Below are positions 16,501 to 22,642 of a stretch of 22,642 bases of DNA, one piece after another. The position numbers and the translations under genes were made by a program. The stretch's first letter is position 1; every line of letters starts with the position of its first letter. A model generated the notes under the pieces. It saw only the letters and a program-made list of their open reading frames with translations, did no database searches and had not been told where the DNA came from. The stretch is from an uncultured Pseudomonadota bacterium (GTDB taxonomy: Bacteria; Pseudomonadota; Gammaproteobacteria; Burkholderiales; Thiobacillaceae), in NCBI GenBank assembly GCA_903918705.1, contig CAIXFP010000786.1, forward strand, positions 1-22,642, in the 5' to 3' direction.

Positions 16501-16921
16501 CACGCCCGGAGCGGCAATCACCGCCCTGGAAACTCACGCGGCCGCCGGGCCCCTGGCCGCCACGCCGGCGACCGGCCTGATCGACTGGCCGGAACTGGAA
16601 CGGCCGTACGCCGGCAAGCCCGGCTTCGTGGGAAAACTGGCGGCAGTGGCGGCGAAAGGTCTGCGGGAAACCCAGGCGAAATTGCACGTGGCGGCAACCG
16701 CCTGCGCAGCCGGCCAGGCCGACGACCTGATTTTCCTTTGCCACACCTTGAAGGGCACGTTCGGCAACCTGAAGGCTCTGGGCGCGATGGAACAAGCCGC
16801 GCGCTGCGAACAGACCGCCCGCGAGCGCCTGCCGGAAGCCGCGGCGCTGGCCGAGCAACTGGCCGCGACCGTGGTAGCGTTGCTGGTGGAATTGAACGGC
16901 TACGTCGATGCCCGGCCATGA
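13571..16921 (+). CDS. Hybrid histidine kinase, PAS-GAF-PAS-HisKA-HATPase-REC*-REC-Hpt
   Basis: A 1116-aa cytoplasmic kinase without membrane segments. Order: PAS (about 10-140), GAF (about 150-310), PAS (about 325-440), coiled coil, HisKA with His505 in NMSHEIRTPLN, HATPase_c with LLSNAIKF, EDSGIGM and GGTGLGLTISKRL, a degenerate receiver (about 735-845) with no phospho-Asp motif, an intact receiver with Asp906 in VLMDIQMPVMDG, and a C-terminal Hpt with His1058 in LCHTLKGTFGN. A full phosphorelay His-Asp-His is therefore carried on one chain. The usual output is an external response regulator; the divergent ANTAR regulator at 10498-11112 is the nearest candidate. Membrane input is probably supplied by the upstream overlapping Cache/PAS protein. 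Confidence 0.95.
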   Translation: MKPKLGAWDSDTLYRCTLNALTESVLVFSPGGRVIACNAAAEDFLGLTLSRMRAFGLGDWQLLRGDGTPCPLEDLPVARTLRTLTPQRGKLIGYRSPTGELYWTLANCEPVLDDDGHLSAVVLSVTDISQRIVAEHEMQRYNRTLRALSASDLALLHAVDAASYMAEVCRVVVDHCGHAMAWIGIAEDDAEQSVRPVAHAGHEAGYLATLRLTWADRERGRGPTGRAIRTGQVAVCHHMTSDPALTPWRAEALQRGYAASIALPLLAEGRAFGALTIYSYQPDPFVEAEVQVLRDLADGIAHGIGVLRIRAEHARQEAALRASEERYRLLVEQWVDGIFVADAQGCYEDVNPAGAAMLGYTPEEVIGRHIGDILVPEEIPRIAPEVARFAGGAVATSEWRFQRKDGSTFLGEVVGRQMPDGRLQAVLRDVTARREAERALRQAQLAALNLAQDAIAARARMEQANLQLESEIAERVSTQRELERARAAADAANQAKSDFLANMSHEIRTPLNAVLGLAQVGQRDNRGRQSQETFNRILHSGQLLLSLINDILDFSKIEAGKMALENTPFDLGEAIDRAVDVNSARAYARQLAFEVRESPDLPRRCVGDALRLSQILVNLLSNAIKFTERGQVVLAAAWEAGELVLRVEDSGIGMTPEQTARLFTAFEQADGSTTRRFGGTGLGLTISKRLSELMGGTIRVESQAGAGSRFELRLPLPVAAAASPAPPAAHIVLAGLDATECGQLRTALDSRGATATCLASANGYTPAAGELLLVPEGDLLDPARQAELRARAEAGQRVAVAHTPGSSESASVILPAGVGRIDRPLRPRHLLTALAQPHDRVPAPEHGPRLAGYCILAAEDNEVNRLVLAQMLEGEGATLECVEDGLQALERVRRDGAAAWDIVLMDIQMPVMDGHEATRLIHELAPDLPVVGLTAHALAEERERCLASGMVAHVSKPVDLGDLVAAVRREARPAHPATPGAAITALETHAAAGPLAATPATGLIDWPELERPYAGKPGFVGKLAAVAAKGLRETQAKLHVAATACAAGQADDLIFLCHTLKGTFGNLKALGAMEQAARCEQTARERLPEAAALAEQLAATVVALLVELNGYVDARP

Positions 16922-16946
16922 CATGGCAAGCCAACGTACCAGAGGA

Positions 16947-16979
16947 GTAGGTGGGGCAAAGCGCAGCGTGCCCAACCTT
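16947..16979 (+). repeat. Dispersed palindromic repeat, copy 1
   Basis: The sequence has imperfect arms GTAGGTGGGGC and GCCCAACCTT around an AAAGCGCAGCGT core. It closely matches the reverse complement of 22522-22555. It lies 26 bases after the hybrid-kinase stop and could act as a processing or termination hairpin, though no T-tract follows. Confidence 0.65.
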
Positions 16980-17124
16980 GTCTCTCGTACCAGCCCCCGC
17001 GCCGTTCACACCAGTACGAAAGTGTTTGATTCTTTAAGGGGTTTTTAAGGGTTGCCACGAATAATGGGCACTGCCGAACGCCAATACGGACGGTAGTTCA
17101 CCCACCACTTGCTAGGAGTAACTC

Positions 17125-17337
17125 ATGAACAAGACCCTGATCGCCCTGCTGACCGCCGCTTCCTTCCTGACCCTCGGTGCCGCCCAGGCCGCGCCGATGG
17201 ACAAGCCCGCCGCCGAAAGCGCCAAGCCCGCGGAGACCGCCAAGCCCGCCAAGCAGGCCAAGCACCACGTCAAGAAGGCCAAGCACCACGCCAAGAAAGC
17301 TGAAGCCAAGCCCGCGGAGGCCGCTCCGGCCAAGTAA
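17125..17337 (+). CDS. Small exported Lys/His/Ala-rich protein
   Basis: A 70-aa protein with a clear Sec signal peptide, MNKTLIALLTAASFLTLGAAQA, cleaved after AQA at about residue 22. The mature part is a low-complexity, strongly basic 48 residues built from K-P-A and K-H-H-x-K-K-A units, including the tandem KHHVKKA KHHAKKA. AGGAG precedes the ATG. The composition resembles acid-shock protein Asr-like periplasmic peptides, which are basic and unstructured; homology cannot be claimed from low-complexity sequence. It is monocistronic: a strong terminator follows at once, and the next gene is on the other strand. It may buffer protons, bind polyanions or bind metal through the His pairs (inference). 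Confidence 0.8.
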   Translation: MNKTLIALLTAASFLTLGAAQAAPMDKPAAESAKPAETAKPAKQAKHHVKKAKHHAKKAEAKPAEAAPAK

Positions 17338-17357
17338 GCGCAGTGACCACCGAAGCG

Positions 17358-17387
17358 AACGGGCGACGCGAGTCGCCCGTTATTTTT
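17358..17387 (+). terminator. Rho-independent terminator of the small basic protein gene
   Basis: A perfect 10-bp stem, AACGGGCGAC (17358-17367) with GTCGCCCGTT (17372-17381), closes a GCGA tetraloop and is followed by ATTTTT. It begins 20 bases after the stop codon at 17337. Confidence 0.9.
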
Positions 17388-17479
17388 GGGGGGTTATTTT
17401 CGCGTCAAGTGTGGAGGGCCATGGGGATGAGCCGCGCCGCACAACGCGACTCACCATGTCGGCGGTTGCCTCCACGCCC

Positions 17480-20041
17480 TCAAGCGGGAGGCGCCAGCCA
17501 TTTCTCCAGCATCGCCGCAAGGCCGGCGGCGGAGATGGGCTTCGCCAGGTAGTCGTTCATGCCGGCGGCCCGGCAGGCTTCCTCGTCGCTCTTCATCGCG
17601 TTGGCGGTCATGGCGATGAGGGTCACCGCCGGGTTGCGCGCGCCGGTGGCCGGGTCGCGGATCAGGCGGGTGGCTTCCAGGCCGTCCATCTCCGGCATCT
17701 GCATGTCCATCAACACCAGGTCGTAGTTCCGGGCTTGCAGCGCGGTGACGGCTTCACGGCCATTGAGGGCGGTATCGGCCAGCAATCCCTGTTTCTTCAG
17801 CAAGGCCAGGGCAACCCGCTGATTGACCAGGTTGTCCTCCACCAACAGGATCCGGGCCTCGCCATGGCGTAGTTCGGCCAGGGAATGCCGGGTCACGATC
17901 GGTTTCACCGTGGCCGCGGCCTCGGGAGCGCCGAGGAGCGCCGCCAGCAGGTCGCGCAGTTCGGCCTGGCGCACCGGCTTGGTCAGATAGGCGGCAAAGC
18001 CGATGGCTTCGAAGCGCCGGGCGTCGCCGCGCTGGCCCAGCGAAGTCATCATGGCCAGGCGCAGGTCGGTGAGGCGCGGGTCGCCACGGATGCGTCGCCC
18101 CAGTTCGGCGCCGTCCATCTCCGGCATCTGCATGTCGAGGATCGCCAGCCGGAACGGATCCTGTTCCGCCCGCGCGCGTTCCAGCAGCGCCAGGGCGGTG
18201 GCGCCGTCCGCTACCGCATCCACCCGGCCGCCCCAGGCGCCGAGTTGGCGCAGCAGCAACTGTCGATTGGTGGCGTTGTCATCCACCACCAGGATGCGGA
18301 TGCCGCGTATATCGGCGTGCGCCGCGAGGTCTTGCGTTGCGGCAGCCTGCAAGGGGAAGCAGGCGGTGAACCAGAAGCGCGAGCCCTGGCCTTCCCGGCT
18401 TTCGAACCCGATCTCGCCGCCCATCATTTCCACCAGCCGTTTCGAGATGGCCAGCCCCAGGCCGGTGCCGCCATATTTGCGGGTGGTGGAGGCGTCCACC
18501 TGGGAGAACTGGCGGAACAACACGTCATGTTTTTCCGGCGGGATGCCGATGCCGGTGTCGCTCACCGTGAAGCGCAGCACCACTTCGTCCGGCCTCGCGG
18601 TTTCCAGTTCGACATTCACGGCCACCTCACCCCGCTGGGTAAATTTGATGGCGTTGCCGGACAAATTGGTCAGTATCTGGCGCAGCCGGCCCGGATCGCC
18701 GCGCAAGCGGCCGGGCACCTCGGGCGCGGTGGCACAGACCAATTCCAGGCCCTTTTCCTGGGCGCGCAGGGCCAGCATCGCGGCGAAGTTGTCGAGCAGG
18801 ACGTGGAGATCGAAATCGATGCTTTCGATGTCCAGCTTGCCCGCCTCGATCTTGGAAAAATCCAGGATGTCGTTGAGCAGGATGAGCAGGGATTCGGCGC
18901 TGCTCTGGATGGTCTGGGCGTAGTCGCGCTGCTCGTCGTCGAGGGCGGTGTCCAGGAGCAGGTGGCTCATGCCGATGACGCCGTTCATGGGCGTCCGGAT
19001 CTCGTGGCTCATGTTAGCCAGGAATTCGCTCTTGGCCCGGCTCGCCGCCTCGGCCAGTTCCCGTGCCTCGCGCATCCGCGCCGAAGTCCGCATCAGCAGG
19101 TGCAGCCAGAACAGGAACAGCGCCGCCGCCAGCCCGGACACCGCCATGGCGCCGAGCACCACCGGGTTGCGCCACCACACCGCGCGGCGGTCGAACAGCA
19201 GAAGGGACCAGTCGCCCCCGGAATCGCTCCATTGCAGCGCCTGGGTGCGTACCGCGTAGTGGACGCCGTCGATGTCGGTCTCGTTGCTCGCCACATCGAA
19301 GGGCAGCCGCGGCGTTTCTCCGATATGCGCACCGAACTGCCCGCCGCGGCGGATTTCCGCCCATTGCTCCGGCGTCACCCCGGCGGTCAGGCGCAGCCGC
19401 CAGTCGCCGCGGCTGGCGGCGAAGACCACGCCACCTGGCGACACCAGGGCGGCGGGGCCGCCGCTCCAGCTTTTCAGCAGCAGGTCCAGTTTGTCGATGC
19501 CGATGTTGATGCCGATGGTGCCGACGCTGCCGGACCCGACCTGTACCGGCGCGGTCAGGAAGATGCCGCGCTCATCGCCGCCGCGCACGGCGGGATAGAC
19601 GTCGGCCGAGGTGCGCCAGGTGCCGATGAGGCGGGCGGTGGTACGGTCCCGTTCCGGGTCGGCGCGGCCGCCTTCGACACTACTGATCACGCGCCCACCC
19701 CGGCCGATGAGGAAGGCCTCCTCGACGAAATAGAGCTGCCGCAGGCTGTCCAGGCGGGCGGCCACTTGCGTCGCGTCGGCCGGACCGGCCGTGCCCAGGG
19801 CCTGCTTGCGCACCGCCGCGTTCTCGCTGCCGAGCAGGATGATCGCGCCCATCACCCGGCTGTCCAGGGTGCCCTGCTCCAGGGTGGCGGCATAGCCCAC
19901 CAGTTCCCGGGTCAGTTCCACCTCGCGCCGGTCCGCGCCGTCGCGCAGGGCCAGGCTGCCCGCCAGGCCCATCAGCGCCAGGGTCAGAACGACGGACAAG
20001 GCCAGGTAGAGGCGGGTGTGGCGGTTGAACCAGAGCAGCAT
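17480..20041 (-). CDS. Membrane hybrid histidine kinase, sensor-HisKA-HATPase-REC-REC
   Basis: An 853-aa protein. Membrane segments at about 10-30 and 291-314 bracket a periplasmic Cache-like sensor domain (VEEAFLIGRGGRVISSVEGG; GSVGTIGINIGIDKLDLLL). The kinase core has His346 in NMSHEIRTPMNGVIGM, the N box NLSGNAIKF, SDTGIGIPPE and GGTGLGLAISKRL. Two intact receivers follow, with Asp636 in AILDMQMPEMDG and Asp779 in LMDMQMPEMDG. There is no Hpt and no DNA-binding domain, so an external Hpt is needed; the kinase at 13571-16921 carries the only one visible here. It starts 46 bases after the porin stop and is the last gene of the binding-protein/porin/kinase operon, pointing to a periplasmic ligand. 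Confidence 0.94.
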   Translation of the reverse strand: MLLWFNRHTRLYLALSVVLTLALMGLAGSLALRDGADRREVELTRELVGYAATLEQGTLDSRVMGAIILLGSENAAVRKQALGTAGPADATQVAARLDSLRQLYFVEEAFLIGRGGRVISSVEGGRADPERDRTTARLIGTWRTSADVYPAVRGGDERGIFLTAPVQVGSGSVGTIGINIGIDKLDLLLKSWSGGPAALVSPGGVVFAASRGDWRLRLTAGVTPEQWAEIRRGGQFGAHIGETPRLPFDVASNETDIDGVHYAVRTQALQWSDSGGDWSLLLFDRRAVWWRNPVVLGAMAVSGLAAALFLFWLHLLMRTSARMREARELAEAASRAKSEFLANMSHEIRTPMNGVIGMSHLLLDTALDDEQRDYAQTIQSSAESLLILLNDILDFSKIEAGKLDIESIDFDLHVLLDNFAAMLALRAQEKGLELVCATAPEVPGRLRGDPGRLRQILTNLSGNAIKFTQRGEVAVNVELETARPDEVVLRFTVSDTGIGIPPEKHDVLFRQFSQVDASTTRKYGGTGLGLAISKRLVEMMGGEIGFESREGQGSRFWFTACFPLQAAATQDLAAHADIRGIRILVVDDNATNRQLLLRQLGAWGGRVDAVADGATALALLERARAEQDPFRLAILDMQMPEMDGAELGRRIRGDPRLTDLRLAMMTSLGQRGDARRFEAIGFAAYLTKPVRQAELRDLLAALLGAPEAAATVKPIVTRHSLAELRHGEARILLVEDNLVNQRVALALLKKQGLLADTALNGREAVTALQARNYDLVLMDMQMPEMDGLEATRLIRDPATGARNPAVTLIAMTANAMKSDEEACRAAGMNDYLAKPISAAGLAAMLEKWLAPPA

Positions 20042-20087
20042 GGGGTAGGTAGGGGGCTTTGCCGAGCAGCGTCCGTGACGCGGCGGC

Positions 20088-21200
20088 TCAGAACACCCGG
20101 TCGTAAGCGAAGGTGATCATTTTCGAGTTGCCATAGCGCATGGAGGCGTTGTAGCTGCCGATGCCGGGGTCGCTATGGTCGCGCAGGATGTCGAACTGAG
20201 CCTTGAGGGCGCTGGACGAGGTGAGGTCGTAGCGCAGCGACAGTGCCAGGTCGTCGGTGCGCTCATTGGGTTGACCGTCGTAGGTGACATGCAATTTCGC
20301 GTAAGTCGCCATGGGCAGCCACTTGCCAAGACGATAGCCGACGCCCAGGAAAGCCGCCCAGTCATGTTCCGGCGCATAGGCTTCCTGGGGCCGGTCGATC
20401 TTGCTGAATTCGCCGCGTAGCACCCAGTCTTCGTAATCGATCATGGCGGCGGCCGACAAAAAGGTCTGCCTGCCGTTGTCGGTGATGCTGCCGTCCGAAG
20501 GATCGGAGGTCTGCCAGCCGGAGCGCATTGCGGAGAAGCGAAGTTCCAGCCAGTCCCGGCTCAGGGTCAGGTCGCCGCCGGCGATGTGGGTCCAGCGCTC
20601 ATCGGTACGCACGCCGCGGCCGGTGTAGATCTGCTGGTAGGGATTGTCGTTGCGGTCCTCGTTGCCATAGAACACCTCCGCCGTGGAAGCCCACTGCCCC
20701 AGGTTGTGGCGGTAGATCAGGTTGGCGCCGTTGAAGTTGACCACGTCCCAGCCATAGGCCTGGGGAGGCAGGCGTACCCAGGGCAGGGTGAGGCCCACGT
20801 CCTGGGATTCCGAGTAGTAGAACAGGGGCAGGCGCTTGCGGCCCATCTGTAGCGTGAGGTCGTCCGTGGCCTGCCAGGTGGCATAAAGCCATTCCAGGTC
20901 GCCCTTGCCGTTCACCGCTCCGCGCGTGACCGCCTGGGCGGTCAGGGACCATTGCGGATTGAAGGTGGCGGTGCCCTGGAGGCCCAGTTTGCTGTCCGGC
21001 CCCAGGGACCAGCGGTTCTTGTCGTAGACGCCGCCCTGTCCGTAGTCGGCCACCATATAACCGTCCGGCAGTTCCTTGGCGAATACTTTGCCCGCCGCCA
21101 GGGTGAGGAAGCCGGAGCCGGTGAAGTCCACAGCCCGGGCGGGGGTGGCCAGGGTGAGGACGAGCAGGGCCAGGAATCGGGTAAGGGCGGGATAATTCAC
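20088..21200 (-). CDS. Outer-membrane porin-like beta-barrel protein
   Basis: From a GTG at 21200 the protein is 370 aa with a compact signal peptide, MNYPALTRFLALLVLTLATPARA (first codon GTG). The mature part alternates aromatic and polar residues as in a barrel (SLTAQAVTRGAV, LRGEFSKI, ASMRYGNSKMITFAYDRVF) and ends in the terminal Phe used by the BAM machinery. The frame also contains an upstream ATG at 21248 overlapping the preceding stop as ATGA, but that adds 16 residues before the signal peptide and lacks a Shine-Dalgarno, whereas GGAGG precedes the GTG. Between a periplasmic binding protein and a hybrid kinase, it may admit the sensed ligand. The exact porin family is not recognised. 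Confidence 0.85.
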   Translation of the reverse strand: MNYPALTRFLALLVLTLATPARAVDFTGSGFLTLAAGKVFAKELPDGYMVADYGQGGVYDKNRWSLGPDSKLGLQGTATFNPQWSLTAQAVTRGAVNGKGDLEWLYATWQATDDLTLQMGRKRLPLFYYSESQDVGLTLPWVRLPPQAYGWDVVNFNGANLIYRHNLGQWASTAEVFYGNEDRNDNPYQQIYTGRGVRTDERWTHIAGGDLTLSRDWLELRFSAMRSGWQTSDPSDGSITDNGRQTFLSAAAMIDYEDWVLRGEFSKIDRPQEAYAPEHDWAAFLGVGYRLGKWLPMATYAKLHVTYDGQPNERTDDLALSLRYDLTSSSALKAQFDILRDHSDPGIGSYNASMRYGNSKMITFAYDRVF

Positions 21201-21204
21201 GCGG

Positions 21205-21209
21205 CCTCC
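21205..21209 (-). promoter_or_regulatory. Ribosome binding site supporting the GTG start of the porin
   Basis: GGAGG on the minus strand lies four bases before GTG at 21200. It supports the internal GTG over the upstream ATG at 21248, where no such motif is seen. Confidence 0.55.
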
Positions 21210-21244
21210 GAGTGGGAGTGTAAGGGGAGCGAGGACGGAGTGGG

Positions 21245-21676
21245 TCATGGCGCGAACACCGTTTTCACGCTGCCGTCGAGGGCGGACTTATCGATGTAGC
21301 CCAGCATGTTGCGGCTGCCGGCCACCTGTTTCCTGATGTCCTCGTTGCCGCCGCCTTCCAGCGGTGGCATGCCCTTGCCGGTGAAGGCCATTTTGGCCCA
21401 GAGGGAGCGGACCTGGGCCGCCGACCTGCCGGTCAGCTTGCTGTAGAAGGCGTCCCGCAGCGGGCTGGAGTCCGGCTGGTCGATCAGGATCGCCTTGCCT
21501 CCGGTGGGCAGGGCGCGGGCCTTGCCGAGGAACAATTCGACGACCTGCTCCCGGGTGAGCGGGCCGATGCCGGATGCGGCGCCGGCCACCACCACGAAAT
21601 CGGCCGCGCCGGCCGCGAGGCTGCCGCAGGCCAGTCCCGCCAGCAGGATCCGGGCGACGGTGAAGTGCAAACGCAT
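21245..21676 (-). CDS. Small periplasmic phosphate-binding-like protein (PstS-like fold)
   Basis: A 143-aa protein with a Sec signal peptide (MRLHFTVARILLAGLACGSLAAGAA) and a short PBP-like domain: GIGPLTREQVVELFLGKARALPTGGKAILIDQ, SSPLRDAFYSKLTGRSAAQVRSLWAKMAFTGKG, and the closing NMLGYIDKSAL. These are features of short proteins usually labelled phosphate ABC transporter substrate-binding; they are about half the size of PstS and no ABC permease genes are near. ATG at 21676 was chosen because AGAGGT precedes it and the signal peptide starts there; longer in-frame starts give no signal. It overlaps the porin frame at 21248 and heads the operon ending in a hybrid kinase, so a sensory rather than transport role is likely. 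Confidence 0.85.
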   Translation of the reverse strand: MRLHFTVARILLAGLACGSLAAGAADFVVVAGAASGIGPLTREQVVELFLGKARALPTGGKAILIDQPDSSPLRDAFYSKLTGRSAAQVRSLWAKMAFTGKGMPPLEGGGNEDIRKQVAGSRNMLGYIDKSALDGSVKTVFAP

Positions 21677-22018
21677 CGTGGTACCTCTTCGAAATGGGCG
21701 GGTGTTCCGCGCCGCCAGTGGACGACAGGCGGGGCGGCGACGGTCACAGCGATGGGCGAGCCGGAAACGGCATCCCGGCTGTTCGCCCGGGCAATACACC
21801 CATTCTTAGCGGAGTCCCGTCGGCAATCTTTAGGCTGATGCGTTTCTTTTTCCAGCCTGGATGCCAAGCCCGGAGGTCTTGGACCTGGCTTCCCGCATCG
21901 GGGCCATCCCGCAACCCGGCGCGATTCATTTGGCCGCGCGGGACCGGCAATCGGCCGTCGGCGCCGAGGCCGTGGGATGATTCCGCCCCCCAGTTCAACC
22001 AGTGCAAGCGAGCAAGCC
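21677..22018. promoter_or_regulatory. Divergent intergenic region between the sensory operon and soxY
   Basis: About 340 bases with no supported gene. CCCGG (21774-21778) and CCGGG (21787-21791) can form a small hairpin in the leader of the binding-protein gene. Promoters for both directions should be here, but I could not assign -35/-10 pairs with confidence. Confidence 0.4.
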
Positions 22019-22492
22019 ATGAATCAAGCCAGACGCCAACTCTTGCGCGGAGCGTTTCCCAGCGCGGCCCTTACGGTGGCGCTTGCCGCCGGAATCTTGC
22101 GGCCGGCCGCGGCCCACGCTTTCGGCATGGCGGCAGGCAGGGATAGCGGCCTGGCGCAAACCCTGCGGGCGCTGCAGGGCAGCAATCCGGCCCTGAGCGG
22201 CGCCATCCTGATCAACGCGCCGGACATCGCCGAGAACGGCGCCAGCGTGTTTCTCCGCTTTGCCTGCGTACTCCCGGATGTGGACACCCTGGTGGTCTTC
22301 GTGGATAGAAATCCGCAACCCCTGGTGGCGGCTTTTCATCTCGCGCCGGAAGTGGTGCCCGACATCCAGATGCGGATCAAGGTGGCCGAGACCGCCCGGG
22401 TCTGGGTGGTCGCGCGCAGCGCCGGGCAGTTCTACAAGGCGTTCAAGGCGGTCCAGGTGACCATCGGCGGCTGCGGCGCCGGGGTGAATTGA
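22019..22492 (+). CDS. soxY: SoxY-like sulfur carrier protein
   Basis: A 157-aa periplasmic protein with a twin-arginine-type signal (RRQLLRG at residues 5-11, hydrophobic stretch, then AAAHA). The mature part has the immunoglobulin-like SoxY pattern, with NAPDIAENGASVFLRF, a strand-rich middle, and the C-terminal swinging arm VTIGGCG, where Cys152 would carry the thiosulfate-derived sulfane. The canonical tail is GGCGG; here it reads GGCGAGVN, an Ala substitution plus three further residues. SoxY normally works as a heterodimer with SoxZ, encoded just downstream, yet no soxZ start appears in the remaining 150 bases. The upstream ribosome binding site is weak. Family assignment is firm; participation in a full Sox pathway is not shown. 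Confidence 0.88.
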   Translation: MNQARRQLLRGAFPSAALTVALAAGILRPAAAHAFGMAAGRDSGLAQTLRALQGSNPALSGAILINAPDIAENGASVFLRFACVLPDVDTLVVFVDRNPQPLVAAFHLAPEVVPDIQMRIKVAETARVWVVARSAGQFYKAFKAVQVTIGGCGAGVN

Positions 22493-22521
22493 ACCTAATC
22501 CGGCAGTTGAAACCGTAAGCC

Positions 22522-22555
22522 GTAGGTTGGGCACGGCGCGCTTTGCCCAACCTAC
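22522..22555 (-). repeat. Dispersed palindromic repeat, copy 2
   Basis: Perfect 11-base arms, GTAGGTTGGGC (22522-22532) and GCCCAACCTAC (22545-22555), flank a 12-base loop. It is the inverted counterpart of the element at 16947-16979. It lies 29 bases after the soxY stop and may stabilise or end that transcript. Confidence 0.75.
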
Positions 22556-22561
22556 GATGTC

Positions 22562-22576
22562 TCACCCAACGGGTGA
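22562..22576. repeat. Short inverted repeat after soxY
   Basis: TCACCC (22562-22567) and GGGTGA (22571-22576) around AAC form a 6-bp stem. No T-tract follows, and its function is unknown. Confidence 0.35.
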
Positions 22577-22642
22577 CACCCACTGGTCCTCGTTAACGCA
22601 GGAACAGTCTGGTTTGAGGCCCCATTCCATCCTGGCAACCGC

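Noticed and set aside
13937..16975. 1012-codon minus-strand open frame opposite the hybrid kinase
   Set aside because: Antisense shadow caused by GC-rich third positions; the plus strand encodes complete kinase, receiver and Hpt motifs.
21774..21791. CCCGG/CCGGG hairpin as a riboswitch in the binding-protein leader
   Set aside because: Only a 5-bp stem and no match to any riboswitch core that I could recall.

Overview
The window is GC-rich throughout (about 65% by eye) and reads as a betaproteobacterial chromosome, probably Rhodocyclales or Nitrosomonadales. That placement is an inference from gene content: a TPR lipoprotein divergent from mutM, a dynamin-like GTPase, several Cache/PAS hybrid kinases and a SoxY. 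No rRNA, tRNA or CRISPR array was seen.

Layout. (1) 1-3911 looks like core genome: a partial TPR lipoprotein on the minus strand, then mutM and a dynamin-like GTPase on the plus strand. (2) 3912-4534 is a scar with a decayed IS1634-like transposase fragment. (3) 4535-9430, all minus strand, is the most unusual locus. Read in transcription order it encodes a 61-aa peptide with a strong ribosome binding site, a long WD40 beta-propeller protein, an NADPH-dependent FMN reductase-like flavoprotein, a SUMF1/FGE-fold protein without the formylglycine-generating cysteine pair, and an ATP-grasp ligase. The four large genes are packed with gaps of 11 and 5 bases and one 8-base overlap. This looks like a peptide-centred modification or biosynthetic operon, possibly a RiPP-like pathway, that I cannot match to a named system. 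(4) 9519-10497 is about 1 kb with no convincing gene. (5) 10498-16921 is a signalling block: an ANTAR response regulator diverges from a kinase-less Cache-PAS-PAS sensor, which overlaps by 4 bases a giant hybrid kinase (PAS-GAF-PAS-HisKA-HATPase-degenerate REC-REC-Hpt). (6) 17125-17387 holds a small exported Lys/His/Ala-rich protein with a textbook terminator. (7) 21676-17480, minus strand, is a three-gene operon: a periplasmic phosphate-binding-like protein, an outer-membrane porin and a second hybrid kinase (HisKA-HATPase-REC-REC). (8) 22019-22492 is a SoxY-like sulfur carrier with no soxZ within the remaining 150 bases.

How the parts may work together. The signalling block could pass phosphoryl groups from the Cache/PAS sensor pair through the single Hpt domain in the window to the RNA-binding ANTAR regulator, which would control antitermination. 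The porin, binding protein and kinase operon looks like an envelope ligand-sensing module. A palindromic repeat occurs twice in opposite orientation (16947-16979 and 22522-22555) and brackets the last three loci. The IS scar and the gene-free kilobase bracket the peptide/WD40/ATP-grasp operon, which suggests it was inserted as a unit.
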